The translations under genes and the position numbers were made by a program. The notes under the pieces are model-generated. The model did no database searches. It was given only the letters and a program-made list of their open reading frames with translations, and was not told the origin of the DNA. A stretch of 64,000 bases of DNA from contig OX621254.1 of NCBI GenBank assembly GCA_951640165.1, positions 21,984,001-22,048,000 of the forward strand. Direction: 5' to 3'. Positions 1 to 10,608 of the stretch are shown in pieces (the stretch's first letter is position 1; the number at the start of each line of letters is the position of its first letter). This DNA is from Pseudoips prasinana (taxonomy: Eukaryota; Arthropoda; Insecta; Lepidoptera; Nolidae).

Positions 1-4
1 AATA

Positions 5-867
5 GTGACTGAAAATCCTCATTCAACTCTGAGAGAGATAGCCACCGAACTTTCTGTATCTCACGAGTCGATTCGGACCATTTTAACTAATCATTTGGGT
101 ATGAAACATGTCGGCGGTCGGCTAGTCCCAAAAGATCTGAATTTTCTCCAAAAACTCAATCGAATGAAAGTCGCTGATGACATGGTAGAACGAGTCAATT
201 CCGACCCAACATTCATGAAACGCATTGTTACTGGTGACGAGACGTGGGTTTACGAGTTTGACATGCAAACTAGTCAACAAGCTTCGGAGTGGCGCCTTCC
301 AACTGCACCGAAACCGAAAAAACCACGCCAAAGTCGATCAAAAGTCAAAGTCATGTTGACTGTTTTCTTTGACTATCGCGGTGTTGTGCACTCTGAATTC
401 ATACCGGAAGGTCGAACGGTAAATAAAGAATATTATTTGAGCGTTATGCGGCGTTTAAGAGAGCAAATTCGACGAAAAAGGCCAGATTTGTGGAAAGAAA
501 ATTCTTGGATTTGGCACCACGATAATGCGCCATCGCACAAGGCCATCATTGTGAACGAATTTTTGACCAAACACTCAACAAATACCATCCAGCAACCACC
601 ATATTCACCAGATATGGCTCCAGCTGACTTCTTCTTTTTCCTAAACTCAAATTACCACTTCGTGGTACCCGTTTTCAATCGGTAGAAGACATAAAGGAGA
701 ATTCGCGGCGAGAACTGAACTCAATTCCGAAAGCAGCGTTTAAAAAATGTTTTGATGAATGGATTATTCGTTGGCGTAAGTGTATCGTTTCTGAAGGAGC
801 ATACTTAGAAGGTGATAAAATATTATTGATCTTTTCCCGATACTTTCTTGACAGAGTAGTATGGTAG
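5..867 (+). pseudogene. mariner DD34D transposase, truncated and frameshifted
   Basis: Cut-and-paste transposase of the mariner family. The frame is already open at the window edge, so the first helix-turn-helix is outside. Visible motifs are the second HTH (LSVSHESIRTIL), TGDETWVYEFD with the first catalytic Asp, HHDNAPSH with the second, and YSPDMAPADFF with the third; 34 residues separate the last two, the mariner signature. A one-base loss near position 640, just after the third Asp, shifts the frame; the expected C-terminus continues in another frame through about 820 (motifs RGTRF, WRKCI, EGDK), with a stop at 865-867. A dead copy. Confidence 0.9.
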
Positions 868-954
868 CACAGAATGGGTAATAATGACAACACTTATTTG
901 CACTACTGCCAACATGACGGCATAGGAACTATTCGATGAAACGCACTCTACCAG

Positions 955-1128
955 GCGACGATATATATACTAATATAGATAGATAAAATACTTAAATACA
1001 TAGAAAACATCCATGACTCAGAAATAAATATTCGTGCTCATCATACAAATATTTGCACTTACCGGGATTCGAACCCAGGACCACCAGCTTCGTAGGCAGG
1101 CGCACTACCAACTAGGCTACGGTGACCG
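955..1128 (-). repeat. tRNA-derived SINE (type B), minus strand
   Basis: Read on the minus strand, 1128 to 1060 looks like the 5' half of a tRNA: an A box matching TRGYNNARNNGG at 1108-1119 (TAGCCTAGTTGG) and a perfect B box GGTTCGAATCC at 1065-1075. There is no 3' acceptor strand pairing with GGTCACC, so this is the pol III promoter head of a SINE and not a functional tRNA. The following body (1056 down to about 955, motif GAGTCATGGATGTTTTCTAT) is one I recognise as recurrent in lepidopteran genomes. The 3' limit is uncertain. Confidence 0.7.
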
Positions 1129-1409
1129 TATTTCATGTGTATTATTATTTCACTTTATTTATTTATTTTTCTATTTTATACATATTTATTCTTATAAAAT
1201 TGATAAGGTGCACTGGGGCAACTGCACTGGTGCAATTTTAACATTACTGTGAATATTTAATTAATGTTTAGAAATTTTACCGACATTCTTTACATTTATG
1301 AAAAACATAAAATCTTTTATATTATAACCATAATTAACAACAATATTAATACGTATAAAATATATATACATAGAAAATAAACCACTATTTTAAGTTCAGC
1401 TAACTGACA

Positions 1410-4400
1410 TTATAATCATAATCATTTATTTCGGTAAAGTTATTTTACATGTCAAATATTAAATTTATAAAATATATTGGTAATACATTATAAAACAAAA
1501 AAAAAATGATATGTCAACTTACAAATATTTTCTTTCAACATGTCATTCGCAATCCTTTGTAGGAAGTCAGAAGTCATATTTGTAGACAGTCAGTAATTTT
1601 TATTTATTGGTCGTCAAAAATTCGTCATAACTATAAAACGTTTGCTCAACAAGCCAATGCTTCAGTCGAGCCTTAAAACAAGACAAATTCGGAGCCACGG
1701 TGACATTACCAGGTAACCTATTGTATACAGTCGGTCCCATTGCATGTGCATTTTACTGAGCATTTTACTGACGAGAGCTTTTGGGCGTTTCTTGTGTTGT
1801 ATGAGTGGATCTCATTATGCGCGGTGTAATTTCCAAGATTGGATCTTGCATATAATGCAACTTGCAGAATAACTATCGACGGTAAGGTCATGATTCCTAG
1901 TTTTTTAAAATAGGGCCTAGCAGAGACATCTTGTGGTATGCCCACGATGGCTCTGATGGCCCGTTTTTGCATGCGGAATGCCCGCTCCCAATCAGCAGCA
2001 CGTCCCCATAATTCCACACCATATTGAAGCAGTGCGTGTACTGTGGCAAAGTAACATGCGCGCGTTCCCGCCTCGGGAACTACCCGCGCTACACGTCGCA
2101 GCGCAAAACATGCACTACCTATTTTAGAGCATAGGCTGTCAATATTATGCTGATCCCATTTTAGGCCAGCATCCACTTTGAATCCCAAAATGTTTGTAGT
2201 GGTTAATTGTTCCAACTTTACATTGTTAACAAATACGGTAAGATTTCTTAATGGACGGCCTGAAAGATTAAAGTGTAAGTGGTGGGTTTTTTTTAGATTT
2301 AACGCAAGGCCATTTATGTCAAACCACTTAGACAGCTGCGCGGTTGTTTTGTTTAGCTCTACTTCTAGTTGGTCTACTGTTGCAGCCGTTACAACAGCTG
2401 CAACGTCATCAGCGTACATCAGTATTTCAGCTGGAGATATTGAGTTTGGTAAGTCATTCAGTAACAGAGAGAACAATATATTGGACACCGAAGAACCCTG
2501 GGGTACGCCCATAAACGATTCTATGGGGTCCGACACCGTTTTTTCTCTGTTACCGACCACGACTTGTGCTCTGTCTCTCAACATATCCGTAAACAAACTC
2601 AGCGAATTTGCCAGAATGCCGTAATGTTGCAGTTTCTTGTCTATAACTGAACGATCAGCGACATCAAAGGCCTTGGACAAGTCACAGCATATAATGGCGA
2701 CTTGCTGTTTGCCTTCACGAGCAGCGAGTACACGTTGGACCAACTCACGTGCCAGTGACGTGGTGGAGCTTCCTTTGCGATACGCGTATTGGCGATCAGA
2801 CAATGCCTCAGTAGAAATAAGAAATGCTGTCAGGCGAGAGCTTAAACCGTTTTCAAAAACTTTAGCTATCGCTGGTATGATGGAGACGGGTCGGTATCCG
2901 TCCAAATCCTCTTTTTTCCCTTTTCCCTTGAATATTGGGGAAACTTTAGTTGTTTTCAGCGCTTTCGGATAAATACCTTCCCTCATACACCGATTGAAAA
3001 ATTGTGTCAAAATGGGTACAAGTGGAATGGCCGCAGATCTCAATACCAACATATTTAAACCATAAATATCTTTGGATGGTTTGGGAGGTATTTCATTTAC
3101 AAGTAGTTTATAAATTTCGTTAGCGCTAAACGGACTGAGTCTAAGTGAACAGTTTGCAGGCGTTCGTAACCTCATTATACCCTCTTCTTGGAGCAAGTCT
3201 GCGCGGGGCGCACCACATGCTGAAGCTGCGCTCATAAATCGTTTATTTATCGCATCTACCGCTTCTTTTCTATGTTTAAATTCGGTCCCGTCTAAGTTCC
3301 TTACTATATCCGTAAAGTCTAAATGGGGAGATTTTGTTATGCCCCTCTCTTTATTAACGATCTGCCACATACCTTTCGATCTGTTTTTACTATTAGTTAT
3401 CGTCTTAGCATAAAAATCATATTTCGTGTCCATAATTAAAATATCATATTTATTATTCATGTCAATTATCATTTCATTTAATAAAATATCATTTGGAAAT
3501 ACTTTATGTAATTCTAACAAATCAAAGAGCAATGATTTGTGGTCCCTGACTTTCTTATTTACCCATCCCTTGTTTTTTTTAAACGTACTCGATATTTTCC
3601 GAAGTGGAAAACAGATATCGAACTTATTCACTAAAATGTTTATAATTGACCTTGCCATGTCATTTACGTTGCTGCAGCGGAGAATAATATTGTCCCAATC
3701 AACACTTAGCAAAGATTCCCGAAAGTTATCTTGGTTATACTGGGAAAAACTCCGCGCATAATGAGATTCCACTATACCCGTGGGTATTGGACTCAATGTA
3801 ATCACACTGCACACAGCAAGATGGTCGCTGACATTAGTTGTTATAGGGTATGTATGCACCATGCCTGATGATAGGTTACTGTAAACATGGTCTAAACATG
3901 TCGATGAAGTCGATGTAACACGAGTCGGGAAGTTAACCAAATTCATCATGCCGTGAGCCGACAGCACATCAACAAGTTTTCTAGAATTGAGGTTCGCTCC
4001 ATCTAATAAATTTACGTTAAAGTCACCTACTATTACGCAATCAACTCCGAGATCGGTTACCTTGTCGAGCAAACGTTCAAACGAGCAAATAAAGTCATTA
4101 ATACCAACTAAGTTGGATCTATACACACACAATATTGTCAAGTAAAAATCTAATAAGTTTATAGCAGATACTTCACAACATTTCTCTACAGACAGTCGTA
4201 CCAAGTCACAATTTTCTATACATTTAAAATTTTCTCTAACAAACAAACATGAGCCGCCGTGTGCTGTTTGTTTCCTACAATAACTCGACGCTATTTTATA
4301 GCCATTTACGGCAATACATTTTATTTTGTCAGTCGATAACCAATGCTCTGATAACGCGAGGATGTCACATTCTAACTCACCTTCTAATAACACTTCCAAG

Positions 4401-4640
4401 GATTGTGTTTTCTTATCTATGGAGCATACATTTTGATGGCATACAATCACAGTACGATTTACAAATCTCGATTGTATCGGCGTAGTAAAACTCGCTAACG
4501 AGTTATCACTATTATTAGACGTGCGTATGCCGAGACAGCTTTGTGGCACTACTGGACTGCTCATTGAGTTGATTCCCCCGCGCGGCATCGCGGGGACGCA
4601 CAGTGTCCGGCGTAGAACAAGCCAAGTGGACAAAAATATT
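1410..4640 (-). mobile_element. 5'-truncated non-LTR retrotransposon (CR1/Jockey-like LINE)
   Basis: The 3' end is near 1410: on the minus strand the sequence ends GAAATAAATGATTATGATTATAATG, a short-repeat tail resembling that of the second LINE (near 23112), which ends GGAATAAATGATTTTGACTTTGAC. ORF1 is missing, so the copy is 5' truncated upstream of the endonuclease ORF; the cecropia mariner begins only 41 bases beyond. Clade assignment (CR1/Jockey group) rests on ORF motifs and tail type only. Confidence 0.8.
1718..4633 (-). CDS. LINE ORF2: APE endonuclease plus reverse transcriptase
   Basis: Nicks target DNA and reverse-transcribes the LINE RNA at the break. A 971-codon open frame carries an exonuclease-endonuclease-phosphatase domain at about residues 60-290 (HQNVCSI, LSEHWL, VIVGDFNVNLL, SDHLAV) and a reverse transcriptase at about 540-800 (YRPVSIIP, CDLSKAFDVADRS, GVPQGSSVSNILFS, YADD at about 740-743 near 2405-2416). 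The C-terminal block YNTRNAQ is followed by a frameshift near 1745: the family-typical tail (VYNRLPG, KHWLVEQ) continues in another frame to a stop near 1600. An almost complete but probably inactive copy. The Met start is the first in frame; the true start may have been upstream. Confidence 0.85.
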   Translation of the reverse strand: MSTWLVLRRTLCVPAMPRGGINSMSSPVVPQSCLGIRTSNNSDNSLASFTTPIQSRFVNRTVIVCHQNVCSIDKKTQSLEVLLEGELECDILALSEHWLSTDKIKCIAVNGYKIASSYCRKQTAHGGSCLFVRENFKCIENCDLVRLSVEKCCEVSAINLLDFYLTILCVYRSNLVGINDFICSFERLLDKVTDLGVDCVIVGDFNVNLLDGANLNSRKLVDVLSAHGMMNLVNFPTRVTSTSSTCLDHVYSNLSSGMVHTYPITTNVSDHLAVCSVITLSPIPTGIVESHYARSFSQYNQDNFRESLLSVDWDNIILRCSNVNDMARSIINILVNKFDICFPLRKISSTFKKNKGWVNKKVRDHKSLLFDLLELHKVFPNDILLNEMIIDMNNKYDILIMDTKYDFYAKTITNSKNRSKGMWQIVNKERGITKSPHLDFTDIVRNLDGTEFKHRKEAVDAINKRFMSAASACGAPRADLLQEEGIMRLRTPANCSLRLSPFSANEIYKLLVNEIPPKPSKDIYGLNMLVLRSAAIPLVPILTQFFNRCMREGIYPKALKTTKVSPIFKGKGKKEDLDGYRPVSIIPAIAKVFENGLSSRLTAFLISTEALSDRQYAYRKGSSTTSLARELVQRVLAAREGKQQVAIICCDLSKAFDVADRSVIDKKLQHYGILANSLSLFTDMLRDRAQVVVGNREKTVSDPIESFMGVPQGSSVSNILFSLLLNDLPNSISPAEILMYADDVAAVVTAATVDQLEVELNKTTAQLSKWFDINGLALNLKKTHHLHFNLSGRPLRNLTVFVNNVKLEQLTTTNILGFKVDAGLKWDQHNIDSLCSKIGSACFALRRVARVVPEAGTRACYFATVHALLQYGVELWGRAADWERAFRMQKRAIRAIVGIPQDVSARPYFKKLGIMTLPSIVILQVALYARSNLGNYTAHNEIHSYNTRNAQKLSSVKCSVKCTCNGTDCIQ

Positions 4641-4680
4641 TTTTCATGGTTTTGGAACTATATCTATAAATTAAGTATTA

Positions 4681-5962
4681 GGTCTTTACCTATGAAATTG
4701 CCGTTCTGCAGTACTGGCCATTTCAAATCAAAATAATTTTTGTTTGGCTAAGAATTCTAATTTCAAATTAATTTTATTTAAAAAACATGGATTCTTTTTT
4801 CCAAAAGTAGTCATTTCTTTATTGATTAGTGTTACATTTTCATCGCATTTCAATCTTTTTCGTCATCATGGATACGTTAAAAATTCGAGTAATTATGGAA
4901 TATGAGTACCGTCGTGGCAGCAACGCGGCACAAGCGGCACGCAACATCAACGACGTTTACGGAGCTAACACTACAAACCAACGCACCACCTGTTATTGGT
5001 TTGCTCGCTTCCGTTCTGGAAATTTCGACCTGGAAAATGAACCTCGCGGTCGTCCGAAGACTTTGGTCGACAATGACGAATTAAAGGCGGTTGTGGAAGC
5101 TGATGATACACAATCTACGGCTGAATTAGCAGCAGCTTTCGACGTTAGCGTCAAAACAATATTGGTCCATTTGCGTCAAATTGGCAAGGTAAAAAAGCTT
5201 GACAAATGGGTGCCCCACGAACTCAATGATCGCCAGCGCGAAGTACGTGTCGAGACGTGCCTTGCACTGCTCAACAGACACACAAATGAAGGAATTTTGA
5301 ACCGCATTGTTACCTGCGATGAAAAATGGATTCTGTTTGATAACCGCAAGCGCTCAGCAAGTTGGTTGGATCCTGGTTCAGCACCTAAACAATGCCCTAA
5401 ACGAAAACTTACCCCTAGAAAAGTGATGGTCACTGTTTGGTGGTCTAGCGCCGGTGTGATTCATCACAGCTTCTTACCAAACGGGGTGAGCATTACTGCA
5501 GATGTGTACTGTGAAGAACTGAGCACAATGATGGAGAAGCTGGCGCATCTCCAACCAGCATTGGTCAATCGCTCGTCTCCGCTGCTCCTGCACGACAACG
5601 CGCGACCTCATACTGCACAGCAGACGGTCTCCAAGTTGCAAGAACTGGGGTTGGAAGCTCTCCGTCATCCGCCCTACTCACCAGACCTTGCGCCTACAGA
5701 CTACTACTTTTTCCAGAATTTGGATAACTTCTTGGCGGGAAAAAAATTCAATACCCGAGAGGCAGTACAAAATGCCTTTGAAGAATTTGTTGCCTCCCGT
5801 CCAGCTGATTTCTTTAAGAAGGGCATCAATAAACTGCCACTGCGATGGCAAAGATGCATTGATTGCATGGGTGATTACTTCGATTAATACAAATAAAAAA
5901 ATTCATGAAAAAAATTCGTTTAAATTTTTTCATACAATACGGCAATTTCATAGGTAAAGACC
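4681..5962 (+). mobile_element. complete mariner element, cecropia type, with TIRs and TA duplication
   Basis: The terminal inverted repeats begin GGTCTTTACCTATGAAATTG at 4681 and are identical over 24 bases with the reverse complement of the right end (closing at 5962). A TA dinucleotide flanks each side (4679-4680 and 5963-5964), the expected target duplication. At 1282 bp with an intact transposase this is a typical autonomous mariner. It inserted next to the 5' end of the LINE. Confidence 0.95.
4868..5887 (+). CDS. mariner transposase, cecropia subfamily, apparently intact
   Basis: Excises and reinserts the element at TA sites. 339 residues from the Met at 4868 (MDTLKIRV), preferred to the earlier in-frame Met at 4829 because it matches the family length and N-terminus. 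Paired HTH region, linker motif WVPHEL, then the catalytic triad: Asp151 in VTCDEKW, Asp243 in LLHDNARPH, Asp278 in SPDLAPTDYYFF, with 34 residues between the last two. The C-terminus WQRCIDCMGDYFD matches the mariner domain of human SETMAR (Hsmar1), placing it in the cecropia group. No stop or frameshift is seen, so it could be active. Confidence 0.95.
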   Translation: MDTLKIRVIMEYEYRRGSNAAQAARNINDVYGANTTNQRTTCYWFARFRSGNFDLENEPRGRPKTLVDNDELKAVVEADDTQSTAELAAAFDVSVKTILVHLRQIGKVKKLDKWVPHELNDRQREVRVETCLALLNRHTNEGILNRIVTCDEKWILFDNRKRSASWLDPGSAPKQCPKRKLTPRKVMVTVWWSSAGVIHHSFLPNGVSITADVYCEELSTMMEKLAHLQPALVNRSSPLLLHDNARPHTAQQTVSKLQELGLEALRHPPYSPDLAPTDYYFFQNLDNFLAGKKFNTREAVQNAFEEFVASRPADFFKKGINKLPLRWQRCIDCMGDYFD

Positions 5963-5984
5963 TATTATTTATATACCTATATTA

Positions 5985-6181
5985 TTATTATTAATATTAT
6001 AAAACTAAAAACTCTGTTTGTCTGTTCGTTTGAACGCACTAATCTCAGGAAGTACTTTGCCGATTTAAAAAAATATTTCAATGTTAGATAGGCTATTTAT
6101 GGTGGAAGGCTATAGGCTATATATCATCACGCTGCGACCCACGAGAGTGGAGCAGTAACCAAAGATGCGGGGGACAGCTAG
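5985..6181 (+). mobile_element. Helitron-like non-autonomous fragment, 3' end
   Basis: The stretch containing TTCGTTTGAACGCACTAATC, GGCTATAGGCTATATATCAT and a terminal GCGGGGGACAGCTAG|T matches non-autonomous Helitron tails that I recognise from lepidopteran genomes. CTAG at 6178-6181 followed by T fits the Helitron 3' rule (CTRR before T). No replicase gene is present. The 5' boundary is not defined. Confidence 0.6.
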
Positions 6182-6469
6182 TAGTACCATAATATTTTAT
6201 TTAAAGAAAATGCATAGAGATGGTGTATAAATATATTATTTCGTGATGACACGATTACAATACAGAAAAAAAAATAAGAATAAAATTATCTCAATCGCTG
6301 CAAATATCAACGCTAATTCTATATAAATATACAACTTTAGACTAACATATTAAATACAAAAAAATTAAATGTAAATATGTATACAAATGTAAATATACAA
6401 CCTTAGACTAACATTAAAAAAATACTAAAAATCGAAATCTAACACTAGACTAATCTATTTACAATAAAA

Positions 6470-8555
6470 CTAATTCTCAATATCAGAATCATCAGATTCA
6501 GAATCCAATGAATCCAATTGAAAATAGTCTTCCTGAGTTTGTGGAGGTCTTGGTGCAACTGGAGTCGAGGCTCTATAGTGGGAGCTACGATGAGCTTTAA
6601 GACCTCCGCGCACAATTTATTACTCTTTTTTTCGGTATTTCCCGAAGGCTATTGATCAGAGGATCAGACGTTAAAATCAACATATTGAGCAAGTCTCTAT
6701 TCGTGGCGAGACGAGAGCACTTTCTGGTGTTGTGCTCTCTAAACCTCCGGCAATCTTTGTTTCTTGATTCTTGGGCTTCCTCTGAAAGTTGCCCTATTGG
6801 AACTATTGCCGTCTTAATCACTTCTGTACTGTGAATAAGCAATTTATGCACAGTAGCAGGCATGTAGTACCACGAGTAAAGGCTTAAATAAAGTCTTTTG
6901 GTCTCGTCACAAAGCTTTTTAAATTCAACAAGATTTATCTCGAAGCCACAAGATAATGTCCTTAACAATACATCAAAGTGTTTGATGATTGTAACATCCA
7001 ATCCTGTGATCTGAGCACTCAGTTCGGGATTCCCGAAAAAACGTCGAGCTGTGTTTCCATCATTTGTGGAACCAAATCCTGGCTTTGGCTTGTCCACAAT
7101 TAGTCCCATTTCATGCTTGAATCGTGTTTGATTTCGTCTGATCTTTGTTTTACACTTGCTTTTTCCTCTGAAGACCTAGCTTGCCATTTCTTAATGTCTA
7201 ACTTATAACTAATGTGTAATAAGCACTCAAACGAACGAATCCAAGCATGTAATGTTGACAAACCAAAGCCAAAATTATCCTGATTGCTATCAAAATGCTG
7301 TCCTTCATCATTCTGGGAGTAGCCCCACAAATATAGCATTTCTGCGATGAATGTGTCTCAGTCAAAGCGTTGCACACTTTTCCATCAGTCATAGTAAGAA
7401 GAAGCTTGTGTTTAATAGAAATTTTAGAACCACCAAGATCACAAGATGTAGCCTCCAAGTTGTGTATTGGTTCCAAAACCTTATTTGTCTCGATTTTCGT
7501 CAATTCCGGGGTTTCTTTGGCAAAAATAAATTTAATTGGACGACAATACATTGTCGATGATGGACGAGGATTTTGCCAGATAATGTTGTTACCCTCGTCA
7601 ATTAATCTTAAAGGAACGAACGAATAAACAAAAAGGAACTCATCAGTGTCTTCGCTGTTCTCAAATCTCTGTTTGTAAGCACTATGACCCGAACTTCCGT
7701 CACATCCCCATTTACTTATAGCAGAGTAAACGATGTATTGGGAAGCACACTTGTGATAACTTCTCTCTGAGCTTCGACCAAACGCTCTGCTGTTTTATTC
7801 AAAATGGCTTGTAGCTCAATATCTGCTCGAGATTGTGTAACATCAATGTGCTCCTCTAAAGGATAACACAGTTTTTTTGATTTTACAATGCAATCATATG
7901 ATGGAAATACGTGATGCCCAACTTTCATAGTCCACTTCCTAGTTTGTTTATATGAGTGGGTTGTTGATTTTGAATCAATATAATACGCTAATGCCTCGTC
8001 ACTACTTAGCGGTCTATCAGTTTGCACAGCACTTGGTTGTAGAAGGCATGTACTGGCAGAAGATGGATTTTCGCCAATGTCCTTTATTACTCTGGCAACG
8101 TTTTTATATCCAGTGGATCGTGCAGCTACCTCTGCAGCAGTCATTAATTCTCCAACACTCCGCGATTCAACTAGATCAGCAACTTTACGTTTCTTAGTTT
8201 TAAAAGACGAATCTTCGAAAACTTTTTTAGGTCTTCCGGGTCGACAAAAATCAGCAGATGAAGTAGAAGGTTGTGGTTGAGTCGATCGTAAGCAGAATTC
8301 TATATTTTCGCCTTTCAGCCACAACTTATTCTTATTCAGGAAACGCTCTTTTGATTTTGCTGAAGACACCCACTTGGTTGCAATTTTCGAAGAAATGCTG
8401 GCTAATTTCATCTTAATTTCCCTTTGACATTCTTCAGTGATATCGGAGAAATCACACTTATACAAAATAAATTGAAATAGACGATCATTTCTTTCGTCTT
8501 TTTCGTGCTTAAGCCACTCTTCGAAAAACTCTATTTTACTAATAGAGTAAGTCAT
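6470..8555 (-). pseudogene. Transib (RAG1-like) transposase, frameshifted
   Basis: DDE transposase of the superfamily from which the RAG1 recombinase core derives. In order on the minus strand: N-terminal region with CRPGRPKK and basic linker (8555-7716), KWGCDGSSGH with the first catalytic Asp (codon 7699-7701), RPIKFIFAKET, MTDGKVCNA with the second Asp (7384-7386), CYICGATP, GLSTLHAWIR, NDGNTARRFF (the counterpart of NGNFARK in RAG1), and PIGQLSEEAQES with the catalytic Glu near 6780. An acidic tail ends at a stop at 6470-6472. Frameshifts lie near 7720, 7290, 7105 and 6600, so the gene is dead. No terminal repeats were found. Confidence 0.88.
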
Positions 8556-9040
8556 TTCTACAAAAAAAAGAAAAAAAAAATTGTACTCAAGTGTGCTACA
8601 TAAAATAGGTCACATAGTAGTCTATAGGCATGTAGTTAAAACATATTAAAAATTCAGAGTGGATACAAGAGGATACATGGCTTTTCTAAGCCTGATAAGT
8701 TCGAAAACAAAGAAAAACATGGTAATTATTTAAGTATTCAGAGATAGTCTACTTTATGAACGTTTATAACGCATTAAAAGATTCTAATAAGAAAATAATA
8801 TTTAACATACCTTCAGAAGTAAAATCCATCACTAAAACTTTTCACAAAATTAGAACTACCACCATGAGATGTTAGTGTAAGTGTCGCTAAAATGCAACTG
8901 ACTTATTTATTTAACTGCACTTACCTAATTACCTTACTTTGATAAATGATGACTCGCCCATATGGAATGTTAGACGTAAACAATTCTTGGAATCAGAGGT
9001 TTAGGGGTGTTGTTTACAGGTAGAAAGTACAAATTTCTGG
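8556..9040. other. AT-rich stretch upstream of the Transib gene, nothing recognised
   Basis: Probable 5' flank of the Transib relic. It is AT-rich with homopolymer runs; I found no open frame worth calling and no CACNRTG-type Transib end that pairs with the other side. Confidence 0.5.
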
Positions 9041-9055
9041 GAATTTGATAATGAC

Positions 9056-9092
9056 TTTTGTCCACCTGGCTTGTTCTACGCCGGATACTGTG
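9056..9092 (+). repeat. short LINE 5'-region fragment
   Basis: TTTTGTCCACCTGGCTTGTT and the following CTACGCCGGATACTGTG match, with few differences, the start of the LINE ORF on the minus strand at 4598-4634. This is the same short sequence in the opposite orientation, about 4.4 kb away. It may be a scrap of a related LINE; homology beyond these 37 bases was not seen. Confidence 0.5.
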
Positions 9093-10428
9093 GGACGGGT
9101 AAGAAACCAGTTTGATATCTTGACGCCTTTAGGCCACGCCGATGGCGAGTACATACGTTCGTACAAACTCTCTGGGAAGCCAATAACAAAAGCTGCATGC
9201 TTGTTGGTAAGTATTTTGCGTTTTTCCACGGAGTAGTCACTGCGTTGTTCAATTTTTTTAAGGTGATAAAGCAGCTAAAAAGCCTGTATTTCAAAAGGTA
9301 TCATTTATTTTATATACTAACAATTTAAGGTGGACTATAATGTTGACTATGTTATATTGCAACGAGTAGTTTTTAATTTAGTCGGATTGTATCCGCCATG
9401 TTTTTACTCTTGCCGAACTTGTTGACGGTAGCGTGCTTTCCATTTGTTATTTTATTATTCGTTGTTATTTGTTTAATGTGTTGCCTTTGTTCTATTTGTT
9501 ATTAGTTTTGTTGTTATTATATCTGAAATGAGTGAACCTGGGCCTACTAATGTCTACACATTTTCCTCGCCGATGAAAAAGCGGTCCAAGAGGACAGTGA
9601 TGCACTCGGTGGACAAGGAGACCCTCATCAACATCTACAAGCATGTAGAAGAGACGTGGCCTAAAGATTCTTATACATATAAGTATGACATAGCCGAGAA
9701 AACAGCTGAGATAATGGGAATATCTCGAAGCTCAGTTTTTAAAACTATCCGTGAAAGGAAAGAAAAAGGCCGTGTGGAATCCCCTACACCGCGATCTCAA
9801 AGGCGCTCAATCATTGACAATTTAGACGATTTGCAATTGGGAGCCATACGTCGAAAGATCCACACTTTCTTTTTTGATAATGAATTACCAACAATTGACA
9901 AAGTTCTGGATGCTGTGAATACAGACGATACATTGCCTGACTTCAAGAGGATAACTTTCTGTAAAATTTTACAAAAATTACAAGTAAAATATGTCAAACG
10001 CAGCCGAAACAGTGCATTGTTGGACCGGGATGACATTGTCCGTTGGAGGATCAAGTATTTGAACAAGATGGTTCAATTAAGAGCTGAAGGGAGAAAAATA
10101 TATTATACAGATGAAACATGGCTTAATGAAGGTTAGTTATATTTTCTATAACCAACACAAATAACATTTTTATAATTCACTCTCAAACTATCCATCTCTT
10201 TAAGACTCAACAATGAATATTGTGTACTTTTTCATTAAATAAATTTTCTGATCTTGTTGCAGGACATACTATGAGCAAAGTATAGCGAGACCATACTATA
10301 ATATCAGTGAAAGAAGCTCACCGTGAAGGCTTATCAATGGGATAAAAAAATCAAAGTGGTAAAGGCAAGCGCTTAATAATATTGCATATTGGTAAGTTGT
10401 CACTTTTCTATCAATGATGTAGACAAAG

Positions 10429-10572
10429 TGTTATGTATGTTGTGTGCAAGGCGGGCGCCCCCCGCGCCCGCTCCCGTGTCAGCGCGTCTTAACCGCCAAT
10501 AAAGTAGTGCGTTGCTAGCTAGCGAGTGTTTCACTTGTGCGCGTCCCTGTCCCCGCTCCCGCGTACTTAACA
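10429..10572 (+). repeat. 5' LTR of the gypsy element
   Basis: Begins TGTTATGTATG and ends GTACTTAACA. AATAAA at 10498-10503 is the probable polyadenylation signal. It carries a GC-rich block (GCGGGCGCCCCCCGCGCCCG) that differs from the 3' LTR copy by a gap and a substitution. Confidence 0.93.
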
Positions 10573-10608
10573 TTGGCGACGAGAAATTAACCTCAACACG
10601 TGTTCGAA

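Noticed and set aside
1055..1130. Possible tRNA gene on the minus strand
   Set aside because: A and B boxes are present but the acceptor stem does not close and a SINE body follows.
2178..2972. Plus-strand frames of 148 and 111 codons
   Set aside because: Antisense to the LINE reverse transcriptase; no domain of their own.
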